DNA of 17,233 bases from Bacteroidota bacterium (GTDB lineage Bacteria > Bacteroidota > Bacteroidia > Bacteroidales > UBA10428), in NCBI GenBank assembly GCA_017860375.1, contig JAGDMB010000015.1:1-17233 (forward strand). Reading direction: 5' to 3'. Of this stretch, positions 1 to 7,335 are shown in pieces (position 1 is the stretch's first letter; the number at the start of each line of letters is the position of its first letter). The notes under the pieces were generated by a model. The model did no database searches. It saw only the letters and a list, made by a program, of their open reading frames with translations, and was not told the DNA's origin. A program made the position numbers and the translations under genes.

Positions 1-1134
1 GGTTTTGCTGGAATTCAGACTTCCCGAATAAACAGAATCGCCGGGCTTATAATCCCAGAAATACTGAAAGGGCTTGTTGCCATTTATGATCGTGGGTGTA
101 ATCCGGAATGTTCTGGCATTGCATACTGCAAAATCAGCTCCAAGCGAAACGGACAGTTTCGGGTAAATAATCACAGGGCGTTCCAACGTATCAAAATCAC
201 CGGATTGGGTTTGAATAAAAAGCCTGACATTTTTATTCCCGGATTCATTCCACCGGATCCGGGCAAAAAGTGTATCCGCAAACAACAGGGTACCTCCGTC
301 GGGATCCCATGTATACGATACTATTGGATCTCCGGGAGGTTCAAAAACGACAGCAGATGATTTTGAGGAATCGCAAAGTACCGTGTCATTTGCATAATAA
401 TTGGCTACAGTATCTCTGAAGATAATGATTCCACAGGCATCCATATTATTCCATGATTCTTCCCCCGGATTGGGATTTCCGTCATTTTGCCAGACCTTCC
501 GCTGACGGCCGGTGGTTATATCCTCATCCTGGTCAACCACGGTCACATCAAATCCAATTTCTTTGTCAATAAAATCCTCTTTAAATTGAACATATCCGTA
601 TTGATCCATAAAATTCATAAACGGGATCATGTATTCGTATGTATAATTTTCGCCATCCAGCCTGTAAGCATATTGACCCCCAGCGTCAGTAAAGGATAGA
701 TATTCCGTATGCAGGATGTTGTATCCGTCTTCCGCTAAAAGGGGTGCAGATTGATAATGACCTGAACCGGAATAGGCCGGCCCTTTTCCGTCATTCAGGA
801 TATCGTTTACATCAAAGTAAACTTCAATCTGGTCATACTCCCATTGATTTCCCAGGGCTTCCCAGGAAGGGTAGTGGTCATCATCCTCGACATGAAATAA
901 TAAATACATGGATGAGTCTTTCCACATGGCTTTCCAATAGGCTGTTACAGTGGGAATTTCAAGAATGAAGTTCTTATCGATGAATATCGGTTGGACCAGA
1001 GCCCAGGCATCCTCTTCAATGCCGTCGATCAGAGGTGATGCAGAGGTTTTATAAATATCCACCTGGGCTTTTTGTGCTATGGCCGTAAATCCTGCAATCA
1101 AAACGACCAGTGTCATACTTGCAATTTTTCTCAT
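1..1134 (-). CDS. Secreted CBM9-like carbohydrate-binding protein with Ig/PKD-like modules (3' end missing)
   Basis: The reading frame stays open from an ATG at 1134 to the left edge, giving 378 residues with no stop, so the C-terminus lies outside the window. Residues 1-20 form a signal peptide (basic start, hydrophobic core, AIAQ end). Residues about 28-242 resemble a family 9 carbohydrate-binding module/DOMON-like fold, with the typical opening PLIDGIEEDAW, then YWKAMWKDSSMYLLFHVEDD and an IEVYFDVND strand. Residues 243 to the edge look like PKD or Ig-like beta modules (SYTWDPDGG, then QYFWDYKPGD). In Bacteroidota such proteins are exported, often by the type IX system through a C-terminal sorting domain, which cannot be seen here. 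The substrate is unknown. An inverted repeat lies 36 bases upstream of the start. A later in-frame ATG at codon 7 would weaken the signal peptide. The secreted CBM9-like call is fairly secure; the exact function is not. Confidence 0.75.
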   Translation of the reverse strand, partial: MRKIASMTLVVLIAGFTAIAQKAQVDIYKTSASPLIDGIEEDAWALVQPIFIDKNFILEIPTVTAYWKAMWKDSSMYLLFHVEDDDHYPSWEALGNQWEYDQIEVYFDVNDILNDGKGPAYSGSGHYQSAPLLAEDGYNILHTEYLSFTDAGGQYAYRLDGENYTYEYMIPFMNFMDQYGYVQFKEDFIDKEIGFDVTVVDQDEDITTGRQRKVWQNDGNPNPGEESWNNMDACGIIIFRDTVANYYANDTVLCDSSKSSAVVFEPPGDPIVSYTWDPDGGTLLFADTLFARIRWNESGNKNVRLFIQTQSGDFDTLERPVIIYPKLSVSLGADFAVCNARTFRITPTIINGNKPFQYFWDYKPGDSVYSGSLNSSKT

Positions 1135-1169
1135 AACCGTTTTATTTAATTTAACACTATGATAATAAA

Positions 1170-1201
1170 ATAATTAACCTTGTTCTATAGCGGTTAATTA
1201 T
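1170..1201. promoter_or_regulatory. 10-bp inverted repeat between two minus-strand genes
   Basis: ATAATTAACC at 1170-1179 is mirrored exactly by GGTTAATTAT at 1192-1201, with a 12-base spacer. It lies 45 bases past the stop of the SiaC-like gene and 36 bases before the start of the CBM9 gene. Read on the minus strand, the second arm runs into TTTTATT, so it could be a weak, AT-rich intrinsic terminator for the SiaC-like gene. It could equally be an operator for the CBM9 gene. The stem has only two G-C pairs. Confidence 0.4.
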
Positions 1202-1246
1202 CCGCAGAAGTCAATGGGTACGATTTCCTGAACCAGGCTTCCCGTC

Positions 1247-1657
1247 TTATTTCCCGGTAACCATCACGTAGGTCACCGGCACATCCACCATCTTCGCGAT
1301 ATCCTCGCCGGCCTCCAGCATGTCATAGTCATCTTCGTTGTAGTGCCAGAAGATTTTGATGGGGATTCCTTTCTGCATATGCGCTTTTACATGCATGAGC
1401 ACATCGGCAATGAATTTTGCAGCGGCGGTATTGAAATATCCCAGCTTGAAATTCACCCGGAAGGGCTTTTCCTTTGTATCCGATTCCTGCATCCGGTCAA
1501 GGGTCTGCAGATAATATTCAAGTTTCTCGGTCACCGTTTGGCTGAAATCCCTGACATTTTCAGGAAGACAAAGTCCCTTCACCTGAAACAGGCTGAGTTC
1601 ATCGTCAAGTATAACTTCCGGTGTCTTTTCCGTGGGGGGTAGATGAAGCAGAATCAT
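1247..1657 (-). CDS. SiaC-family (DUF1987) regulatory phosphoprotein
   Basis: This 136-residue protein carries the family landmarks: TPEVILDD near residues 12-19, LCLPENVRDF at 29-38, FKLGYFNTAAAK at 70-81 and HYNEDDYDMLEAGEDI near the C-terminus. In Pseudomonas aeruginosa, SiaC is switched by reversible threonine phosphorylation through SiaA phosphatase and SiaB kinase, and it controls the diguanylate cyclase SiaD. T77 in the YFNT motif is the likely equivalent phosphosite; this is inferred from motif position. No kinase, phosphatase or cyclase gene is nearby, so partners must be elsewhere or the role differs. The start is an ATG with no clear Shine-Dalgarno sequence. The protein is of ordinary family length and is probably cytoplasmic. 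Confidence 0.85.
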   Translation of the reverse strand: MILLHLPPTEKTPEVILDDELSLFQVKGLCLPENVRDFSQTVTEKLEYYLQTLDRMQESDTKEKPFRVNFKLGYFNTAAAKFIADVLMHVKAHMQKGIPIKIFWHYNEDDYDMLEAGEDIAKMVDVPVTYVMVTGK

Positions 1658-1954
1658 AGGTTTGAGGTTTTGTAATAATTGCCTAAATTAATGGAATTAA
1701 CCATTTTAATAGTAATACTATCGATTATTTAAAAAAAGATATGACCTTGCCGGTATCATCGCAAGTATTTTTAGTGATGGTGGGGGTAGTGGCCTATTGT
1801 TTGCCATCATGGGATTGATCAAGAAAGCGCTCGGTAAATAATCACCTCGTCAGCTCTGTTGCTAAGTAGTTCATTTTCTGGTGTTTACCGTAAAATTGCC
1901 TTTGTGAAAATGGTAAAGCAAATGATGAAAATCAGGGATTATAAGGAGTAACGA
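1658..1954. other. Gene-poor gap with a short hydrophobic open frame
   Basis: This stretch lies between two minus-strand genes and shows no convincing gene. On the plus strand, an open frame at 1743-1841 encodes a hydrophobic, glycine-rich peptide ending in GLIKKALGK, but it lacks an in-frame ATG at its beginning. An ATG at 1741 is one base out of frame with it. A weak TTTACC/GGTAAA inverted repeat sits at 1884-1917. No strong terminator is visible for the VOC gene that ends at 1955. Confidence 0.5.
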
Positions 1955-3019
1955 TTATACATCCTTTGCCCGGTTAAAGCCAAGGGCATTCAGCAGCCAG
2001 CGGGGCAAAGCTTTTTCCGGATTTCGCTTACGTAGATTAACGTACCAGCCTATCTTTTTCAGGATTGGAATTTTATGGGTTTCCACAAATTCGATCAGGG
2101 TTCCGTCGGGATCTTCGGTATAGGAAAAAGAACCCGCTGCTTCCCCCATGTCGAAGCTGTGGTCTACATCCACCGTAAAAGGACATCCTTGCTGCATGCA
2201 TTTCTCACGCAACAAATTCATCCCGTGAATGTCAAAACATAAATGAATAAATCCGAGATCTCCCCAAAACCGCTCCTTGTATATCTTTTCAGGTTTGCGG
2301 CCGGAAACCTGCACCAGCTCAATTTCGCTGGTGCCGAAAAGAGGACTGAATGCACCTTTGCGGGGATTGCTATGTTTCAGCAGCATCCTGCGCAGGGTTG
2401 AACCGCCTCCGGAAAGAGTGGCAAATTCTTTAAACACCGCGGTTTCATCAAAGATCACCGTGTCGTATTCCAGTATATTTCTGTAAAATTCCTTTGCGCG
2501 GTCTATATCGGTCACTCCGATTATGGCACCATATCCTGCACCGGTTGGCTTTTGTTCATCTTTAAACCAGCTTTGACTGGTAACCAGTTGAAAAAGATTG
2601 CCGTAAGGATCCTTTACAAAAAAATGCTCCTTTCCCCTTGGATCAGTTAACAAACCGCTCACCATCTCCACTCCATTGCCTTTAAGAAAATCGTATGCCA
2701 CCCTGGTGTCGCGGCATTTGATTTTTGCTGCGAATATTCCAAGGTCGCCGATCTGAATGGGAGAAACGGGCGCCAATGGGGTACGGTCAACATACTGCCA
2801 TATTTCAAAACCGCCTCCGCCCTGAAGGTTGAGGGCAAGCGCGGCATGCCTCTTTTGCGGTTTGCCTCCGGTATAGGGCAGCATGAATTCAGCCACGGCT
2901 GATTCCTCAAATACCCGGATGTCCATTCCAAAATTCAGCTTGTACCATTTCCAGGCTTCCTTTACATTGGGGACGCCGATCCCTATTTGCTGTATACCGC
3001 TGATTATTATTTCTTTCAC
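1955..3019 (-). CDS. Two-domain VOC (glyoxalase/dioxygenase-fold) protein
   Basis: The 354-residue protein has two vicinal-oxygen-chelate domains, about residues 7-148 and 162-316, each ending in a DPxG motif (DPYGNLFQLV and DPDGTLIEFV). The second domain keeps plausible metal ligands: E234 in IELVQ, H259 in FIHL and E310 in LIEF. In the first domain the usual His positions read QIGIGV and GIFAAKI and the last Glu is a Gln, so that half is probably structural. The family includes glyoxalase I, extradiol dioxygenases and 4-hydroxyphenylpyruvate dioxygenase; the substrate here cannot be told. A basic C-terminal tail (317-354) is outside the fold. The start is GTG; an in-frame stop lies 12 bases upstream and no ATG intervenes. 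The gene follows the SDR gene after 56 bases and is likely co-transcribed. Confidence 0.8.
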   Translation of the reverse strand: MKEIIISGIQQIGIGVPNVKEAWKWYKLNFGMDIRVFEESAVAEFMLPYTGGKPQKRHAALALNLQGGGGFEIWQYVDRTPLAPVSPIQIGDLGIFAAKIKCRDTRVAYDFLKGNGVEMVSGLLTDPRGKEHFFVKDPYGNLFQLVTSQSWFKDEQKPTGAGYGAIIGVTDIDRAKEFYRNILEYDTVIFDETAVFKEFATLSGGGSTLRRMLLKHSNPRKGAFSPLFGTSEIELVQVSGRKPEKIYKERFWGDLGFIHLCFDIHGMNLLREKCMQQGCPFTVDVDHSFDMGEAAGSFSYTEDPDGTLIEFVETHKIPILKKIGWYVNLRKRNPEKALPRWLLNALGFNRAKDV

Positions 3020-3075
3020 TATAGTTTGAATTTAAGGATTAAAATGAATGGATCGGATGAAAAAAACGGATTCCA

Positions 3076-3873
3076 TTATAATGCACTAATTTTTCTCGCA
3101 ATCAGATAAAAAACAGGCGGAACAAACTTCTTCAGGGAATACAAAAAGATCTCTCCTCTGCCCAGCAGCAATGATCTTTTATTTCGTTCGATGGCCCGGA
3201 TGATTTTGCGGGCACAGGTCTCCACCGGAATACCTTTTTCCTGGCCCGGATCCATGATGCCGTATGGTTTGCCGTCCTTATCAAGGCAGTATTTAGAAAT
3301 CTCGGTATGCACACGACCGGGGTATACCAGGGTAACGCGGATATTTTTCTCCCAGAGTTCGAGTGCTGCGGTCTCAAAAAAACCTTTAAGGGCATGTTTT
3401 GCCGATGCATAGGCCGAGCGCATCGGGAATCCATATAAACCGGTCATGCTGCTGATGGCAACCAGCTGACCTCCGCCCTGGCGGATCATATAAGGCAGCA
3501 ATGCTTTTGTAAGCGTGACCGCTCCGAAAAAATCAGTCTCCAGGATCATCCGGTCCACCTCCACCGGGGTTTCGGCCACCAGCCCACGCTGGCTGACGCC
3601 GGCATTGTTGATGAGGATGTCAACACGTTTCGTGGTTTTCGTGACCGTTTCCACGCTCTTTACGATGTCCTCTTTTCGGGTGACATCCATTGGCATCAGG
3701 GTAACACTTCCCGGTGCAATTTCTTCCAGCCGTTGCTTCAGGTTTTCAAGCTTGCCAATGTTCCGGGCTGAGAGAATGACGTGCGCCCCTTTCTTTACCG
3801 CCTCCAAGCTAAGGGCTTCCCCGATTCCTGAGGATGCCCCGGTGATCCAGATCGTTTTATCCGCTATCTTCAT
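3076..3873 (-). CDS. Classical short-chain dehydrogenase/reductase
   Basis: This 265-residue NAD(P)(H)-dependent oxidoreductase shows the Rossmann motif TGASSGIG at residues 11-18, NNAG at 89-92, and the catalytic Ser (141/142) with Y155 and K159 in YASAK. The residue aligned with the usual tetrad Asn appears to be D114 (ETDFFG), a mild deviation. A hydrophobic, basic C-terminus (about 244-265) could associate with membrane, as in DHRS7-like members and the yeast acyl-DHAP reductase Ayr1. The start lies only 3 bases past the stop of the acyltransferase gene, which points to translational coupling. Reduction of a lipid intermediate is a reasonable guess from this context, but the SDR fold alone does not give a substrate. 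Confidence 0.88.
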   Translation of the reverse strand: MKIADKTIWITGASSGIGEALSLEAVKKGAHVILSARNIGKLENLKQRLEEIAPGSVTLMPMDVTRKEDIVKSVETVTKTTKRVDILINNAGVSQRGLVAETPVEVDRMILETDFFGAVTLTKALLPYMIRQGGGQLVAISSMTGLYGFPMRSAYASAKHALKGFFETAALELWEKNIRVTLVYPGRVHTEISKYCLDKDGKPYGIMDPGQEKGIPVETCARKIIRAIERNKRSLLLGRGEIFLYSLKKFVPPVFYLIARKISAL

Positions 3874-3876
3874 GGT

Positions 3877-5241
3877 TTACAAACTTTGCGTGATGGAGTC
3901 CATACGTTCAATAATATCCTGTCGCAACCGGGTCAGCTTTTTTGCAACCGGATTCCCGGCAAGGTTCATGCGGAATAACCGGAACCGTGACCGTGTTTTC
4001 TTGAAATGGATAGAGTAAAACCAGGCCACAATTCCAGCCAGGGGAAGTGACAAAACAAAGGCGAGCCGGGCCCACCCGTTCTCAATCAGTATAAATCCCG
4101 GGATCATCCACAGGAGGTACATGAGAGGGAAAAAGATCATGGCCAGCACAAATTTAAAGGTGCTGTGAAACTGGGGATCTTTGATCTTTGTTCTTGCAAT
4201 ACGAACCGGAATATAGAAGGGAAGAATATTGGCAACGAAACCGTAGACAAAGACGGGAAGGGCAAGGATAAGCACAAAGGTATCGGCCAGCAGCACAGGA
4301 AGAGAAAACTTTCCTTTCTTTATTACCCAGTCCCTGAAATTATGCTGCTTAAGAAGGTCTTGATATTCCGTCATGCATTGATTCAATGAAGCAATGGCTT
4401 CCGGTTTTTTCTCAAGTGCCTGATCAAGCAGCTCGATCATTTTTTTATCCGCCCTGAAACGTGCAGTCAGCGAATTATCCCGTATCCCCATTTTCTCGCG
4501 CATGGTAGCATTGTAAACTTCCCTGAGTTTCATATAAAGGTCGTAATACTCGACCGTCTCGATGTGGATAATCAGCTTCTTAAGTTCATCTGACAGCCGG
4601 TCACGCAAGCGGTTAGTGGCTTCCACAGGATTTTCTTTCCAGATGGGGTAAAACTCTGATACCTCAATGGGCTTCCCGTAGTTCAGGAAAAGGGTGCTCC
4701 GGAATTTTTGATAATGGCTGTAATCGATACCCACAGGCACAATTTTAACGGATGGGGTATCCCCATAGGTCTCCTGCGCCATAAATGCAATGCGAAAAAT
4801 GCCCTTCACCAGGGGTCTGAGCCTTCTTTTGTCGCCATGATTCCCTTCCGGAAAGATGCAGAGCGGATTGAGCTTGTTTTGCACGATCCGGAGACTTTTT
4901 TCAAATATTTCGTCGTTCTTTCTTACATTGCTTAAACCGTCCCTAATCCGGAAAATAGGCATAATATTAATATAGGTAAGAAAGGCAATTGCCGCTTTTT
5001 TCTTGAATATGTCCGCCCGGGCCAGAAAAACAGGCTGCAATTCCGTATCATAGCAAAACGCCAGGGCATCCGTCAGCGCATTCTGATGATTGGGAGCCAG
5101 TATCACCGGCATCTTCCGGGGAAGGTACGCATTGTTTACCGATTCCACTTTCCTGAAATACAGCCAGTAGAAGAGCTTCATATATTGCTGCAGAAGCCAG
5201 TACCTCAGCGACCATTCATCGATGCTTTTTTTGCGGAACAC
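3877..5241 (-). CDS. PlsC/GPAT-type glycerophospholipid acyltransferase with C-terminal membrane domain
   Basis: The 454-residue protein has the four acyltransferase motifs in order: NHQNALTD (catalytic H52 and D58), the MPIFRIRDG block (94-102), FPEG at 130-133 and VPVGIDY (168-174). Such enzymes move an acyl group from acyl-CoA or acyl-ACP to glycerol-3-phosphate, lysophosphatidate or a related acceptor at the inner membrane. It is much longer than a plain PlsC (about 240 residues). Residues 210-305 are helical and charged, and about 313-411 hold three or four hydrophobic segments, an architecture recalling eukaryotic Gpt2/Sct1-type GPATs. The start is GTG, limited by an upstream in-frame stop; an internal ATG at residue 21 is an alternative. 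The gene is followed after 3 bases by the SDR gene and preceded at 59 bases by the MFS gene. Confidence 0.85.
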   Translation of the reverse strand: MFRKKSIDEWSLRYWLLQQYMKLFYWLYFRKVESVNNAYLPRKMPVILAPNHQNALTDALAFCYDTELQPVFLARADIFKKKAAIAFLTYINIMPIFRIRDGLSNVRKNDEIFEKSLRIVQNKLNPLCIFPEGNHGDKRRLRPLVKGIFRIAFMAQETYGDTPSVKIVPVGIDYSHYQKFRSTLFLNYGKPIEVSEFYPIWKENPVEATNRLRDRLSDELKKLIIHIETVEYYDLYMKLREVYNATMREKMGIRDNSLTARFRADKKMIELLDQALEKKPEAIASLNQCMTEYQDLLKQHNFRDWVIKKGKFSLPVLLADTFVLILALPVFVYGFVANILPFYIPVRIARTKIKDPQFHSTFKFVLAMIFFPLMYLLWMIPGFILIENGWARLAFVLSLPLAGIVAWFYSIHFKKTRSRFRLFRMNLAGNPVAKKLTRLRQDIIERMDSITQSL

Positions 5242-5300
5242 AAAAGGCAGTTAATTGAAAACAGGATACAAGATATAAAATAAAATCAAAAGAAACACTA

Positions 5301-6605
5301 TTATTCAGCAGCTTCCAGGTTTATTTTCTCCACTTTGTTCAGATCCTTTTCATAGTAGAATGAACCGAGAAAGAAAAGGACGACGGCAATCAGCAAGGCA
5401 AGAGGCAGCAGGTTAAAAGCGGTCTGTATATTGGTCAGATCTGAAATCTTCCCCATTACAACAGGCGCCAGCATGGAGCCAATGGCATTTTGTACGATCA
5501 CCGCAATAGAATAGGAAATGGCCCTTAAGCCGGCATGGACTACATCCTGCGTAACGGCTATAGCGGATGACACAAAAGCCGTAATGGATATTCCCATGGA
5601 TAACAGCAGCAAATATTGCAGCTGACCCTTAAAAACCGTAAATCCCAGAAACATGAAAATGGCCGAGATCAGGGTGGTAATGGCCGGAAAGAGCATCCGC
5701 GCATTTACTTTTCTTTTCCTCCACCGGTCCACAAGATAACCTCCAACCGGTGCGCCTATTATGGCCAGCAGCATAACCACACTTGATTTCAACCCGGCCG
5801 GTTTGACCGCCATCTCCTGCACCCGGATAAAATAGGTGGGCAACCATGTCATCATGGCTGTAGTAGTAAAAACCACCCCTGACATTCCAAAATAGGTAAA
5901 GATCAGGGAGGGTTTCTGTGTAAATTCCCTAAATAAATCCACAATGGACATTTTTACCACTTTCCGTTCAGCAGGTTTGTCCAGATTGGATTGATTCTTG
6001 ACCAGACCAACGGTTTTATAGTCTTTAACAAAAAAGAACATTACGGCCACAATGAATCCGGGAATGGCTACGATTCCCAATGCGTGACGCCAGCCAAAAT
6101 GACTTGCAATTATTCCCCCGATGGCTACTCCGATAGCACTTCCAAGCGGAATGGACGCATTCCACAACCCCATCATCCATGAACGCTTTTCCTGCGGATA
6201 GATGGCCGATATCATGGCCGTACCGCCCGGGGCATATCCTGCTTCGCCAACGCCGATCAGGGTACGGGTGGTGAACAGTTGCCGGAAAGTACCTGTGATT
6301 GCTCCCAGTCCGGTTGCAATGCTCCACAATATTGCCATCAGCCCGACCGTTTTCCTCCGGCTCCACCGATCAATCAATATGGATATCGGAAACGTAAACA
6401 AAACGATTGAAGCGTATACGGCAGAGACCAGGCTGCCGCATTGCGTGTCGGTCAGATGCCATTCCGCCTTCAGAAAGGGGAACAGGGAAGAAATAACCAT
6501 ACGGTCCACATAGTCAAACATATAGAGAAGAAAGAGTAGAATGAAAAGGTAATTGGTGTACCGTTTACTGAACAGGTACCCGGGGGCGATTTCAGGTTTA
6601 TTCAT
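5301..6605 (-). CDS. Spinster-like major facilitator superfamily transporter
   Basis: This 434-residue inner-membrane carrier has about 12 hydrophobic segments. The first contains DYVDRMVIS (31-39), matching the Asp-Arg pair in TM1 of Spinster-type carriers. Loop 2-3 carries the MFS motif A form DRWSRRKTVG (79-88). RTLIGVGEAGYAP (114-126) matches the conserved TM4 block of that group. Members include the lysolipid and sphingosine-1-phosphate exporters Spns1/Spns2 and many bacterial organic-anion carriers, so the substrate is not fixed by sequence. The acyltransferase gene directly downstream makes a lysolipid or fatty-acid-derived substrate worth testing. It is the first gene of the minus-strand run and starts with ATG. 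Confidence 0.85.
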   Translation of the reverse strand: MNKPEIAPGYLFSKRYTNYLFILLFLLYMFDYVDRMVISSLFPFLKAEWHLTDTQCGSLVSAVYASIVLFTFPISILIDRWSRRKTVGLMAILWSIATGLGAITGTFRQLFTTRTLIGVGEAGYAPGGTAMISAIYPQEKRSWMMGLWNASIPLGSAIGVAIGGIIASHFGWRHALGIVAIPGFIVAVMFFFVKDYKTVGLVKNQSNLDKPAERKVVKMSIVDLFREFTQKPSLIFTYFGMSGVVFTTTAMMTWLPTYFIRVQEMAVKPAGLKSSVVMLLAIIGAPVGGYLVDRWRKRKVNARMLFPAITTLISAIFMFLGFTVFKGQLQYLLLLSMGISITAFVSSAIAVTQDVVHAGLRAISYSIAVIVQNAIGSMLAPVVMGKISDLTNIQTAFNLLPLALLIAVVLFFLGSFYYEKDLNKVEKINLEAAE

Positions 6606-6801
6606 AAAGGTTTATTTATTCCTACAGGGTAGATTTATCAATCGATAACCCAATCCATTTATAAGAAGATTGACTTACTCGCCTCTAAATTAGTAAAAAA
6701 ACTGAATTATTGATATTTATCCCTGCTTTCTTGGATAATGTTTGTGTCAGGGTTTTTCCGGACTGCAAAAGTCATACATTTGCTGCAAACATCAAATCGT
6801 A
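6606..6801. other. Divergent intergenic region between MFS and flavin reductase genes
   Basis: This AT-rich stretch must hold promoters for both directions. The plus side has a clear TACATTTG box. On the minus side I see only an imperfect TAATTTAG about 80 bases before the MFS start, so that promoter is not assigned. No operator-sized symmetry stands out beyond a short TTATC/GATAA pair around 6640. Confidence 0.5.
6775..6782 (+). promoter_or_regulatory. Bacteroidota -7 promoter box (TACATTTG)
   Basis: TACATTTG fits the TAnnTTTG consensus of the Bacteroidota primary sigma factor exactly and ends 19 bases before the ATG at 6802. A T-run at 6753-6757 lies in the -33 region but is not a clean TTG. 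Its position would place the transcript start downstream of the TTG at 6742, which argues for the ATG at 6802 as the translation start. Confidence 0.55.
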
Positions 6802-7335
6802 ATGACAACCTTATTTAAAACCGTCAGCGCAGAATCGCTGAAAGACAATTTCTTCAGCCGGCTCGACCGCGACTGGATGCTTATCACGGCAGGGACCATG
6901 GCACAATTCAATACCATGACTGCCAGCTGGGGAACCCTGGGCATACTCTGGAATAAACCCGTCGCCATCTGTTTTATCAGGCCCCAGCGTTTTACCTTTC
7001 AGTTTGCGGAGAAGCATGCGTTTTATACCCTCAGTTTTCTGGAGGAACAATACAGGGATATTCTCGATTTTTGCGGCTCCCATTCGGGGAAGGATACGGA
7101 TAAGGTAGCCCAAACCGGACTGAAACCCGTCGAATTGGGTGCGGAAAGCATTACATTTGAACAGGCAAGACTGGTTATGGAGTGCCGGAAACTTTACGCC
7201 GATTTTATAAAACCTGAGAATTTTCTGGTACGGGAAATCATGGAAAAGAATTACCCCGGAAAGGATTTCCACCGGTTTTTTATCGGGGAGATCGTAAATT
7301 GCTACAGCTCGAGTTCTCCCTTTTCCATCCTGTGA
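6802..7335 (+). CDS. Flavin reductase-like (FMN-binding split-barrel) protein
   Basis: The 177-residue protein matches the flavin reductase-like domain family: FNTMTASWG (36-44) and FIRPQRFTF (58-66) form the flavin-binding core, followed by YTLSFL (75-80), HSGKDTDK (94-101) and a final FFIGEIVNCY strand. Relatives bind FMN and use NAD(P)H to supply reduced flavin, or act as flavoenzymes of unknown substrate. The start is ATG at 6802; an in-frame TTG at 6742 would add 20 residues unlike the family and lies upstream of the -7 box. It is probably monocistronic. Its last 34 bases overlap the 3' end of the opposite-strand DUF4924 gene. Confidence 0.88.
   Translation: MTTLFKTVSAESLKDNFFSRLDRDWMLITAGTMAQFNTMTASWGTLGILWNKPVAICFIRPQRFTFQFAEKHAFYTLSFLEEQYRDILDFCGSHSGKDTDKVAQTGLKPVELGAESITFEQARLVMECRKLYADFIKPENFLVREIMEKNYPGKDFHRFFIGEIVNCYSSSSPFSIL

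Noticed and set aside
744..968. Plus-strand open frame in the left part
   Set aside because: It runs antisense to the continuous CBM9-like coding frame and its translation looks random.
1838..1954. Plus-strand frame ending in a Lys-rich tail just before the VOC gene
   Set aside because: There is no start codon with a plausible leader and no recognisable pattern beyond chance.
6742..6801. Longer flavin reductase starting at a TTG
   Set aside because: The -7 box at 6775 lies inside this extension, and the added residues do not resemble the family.
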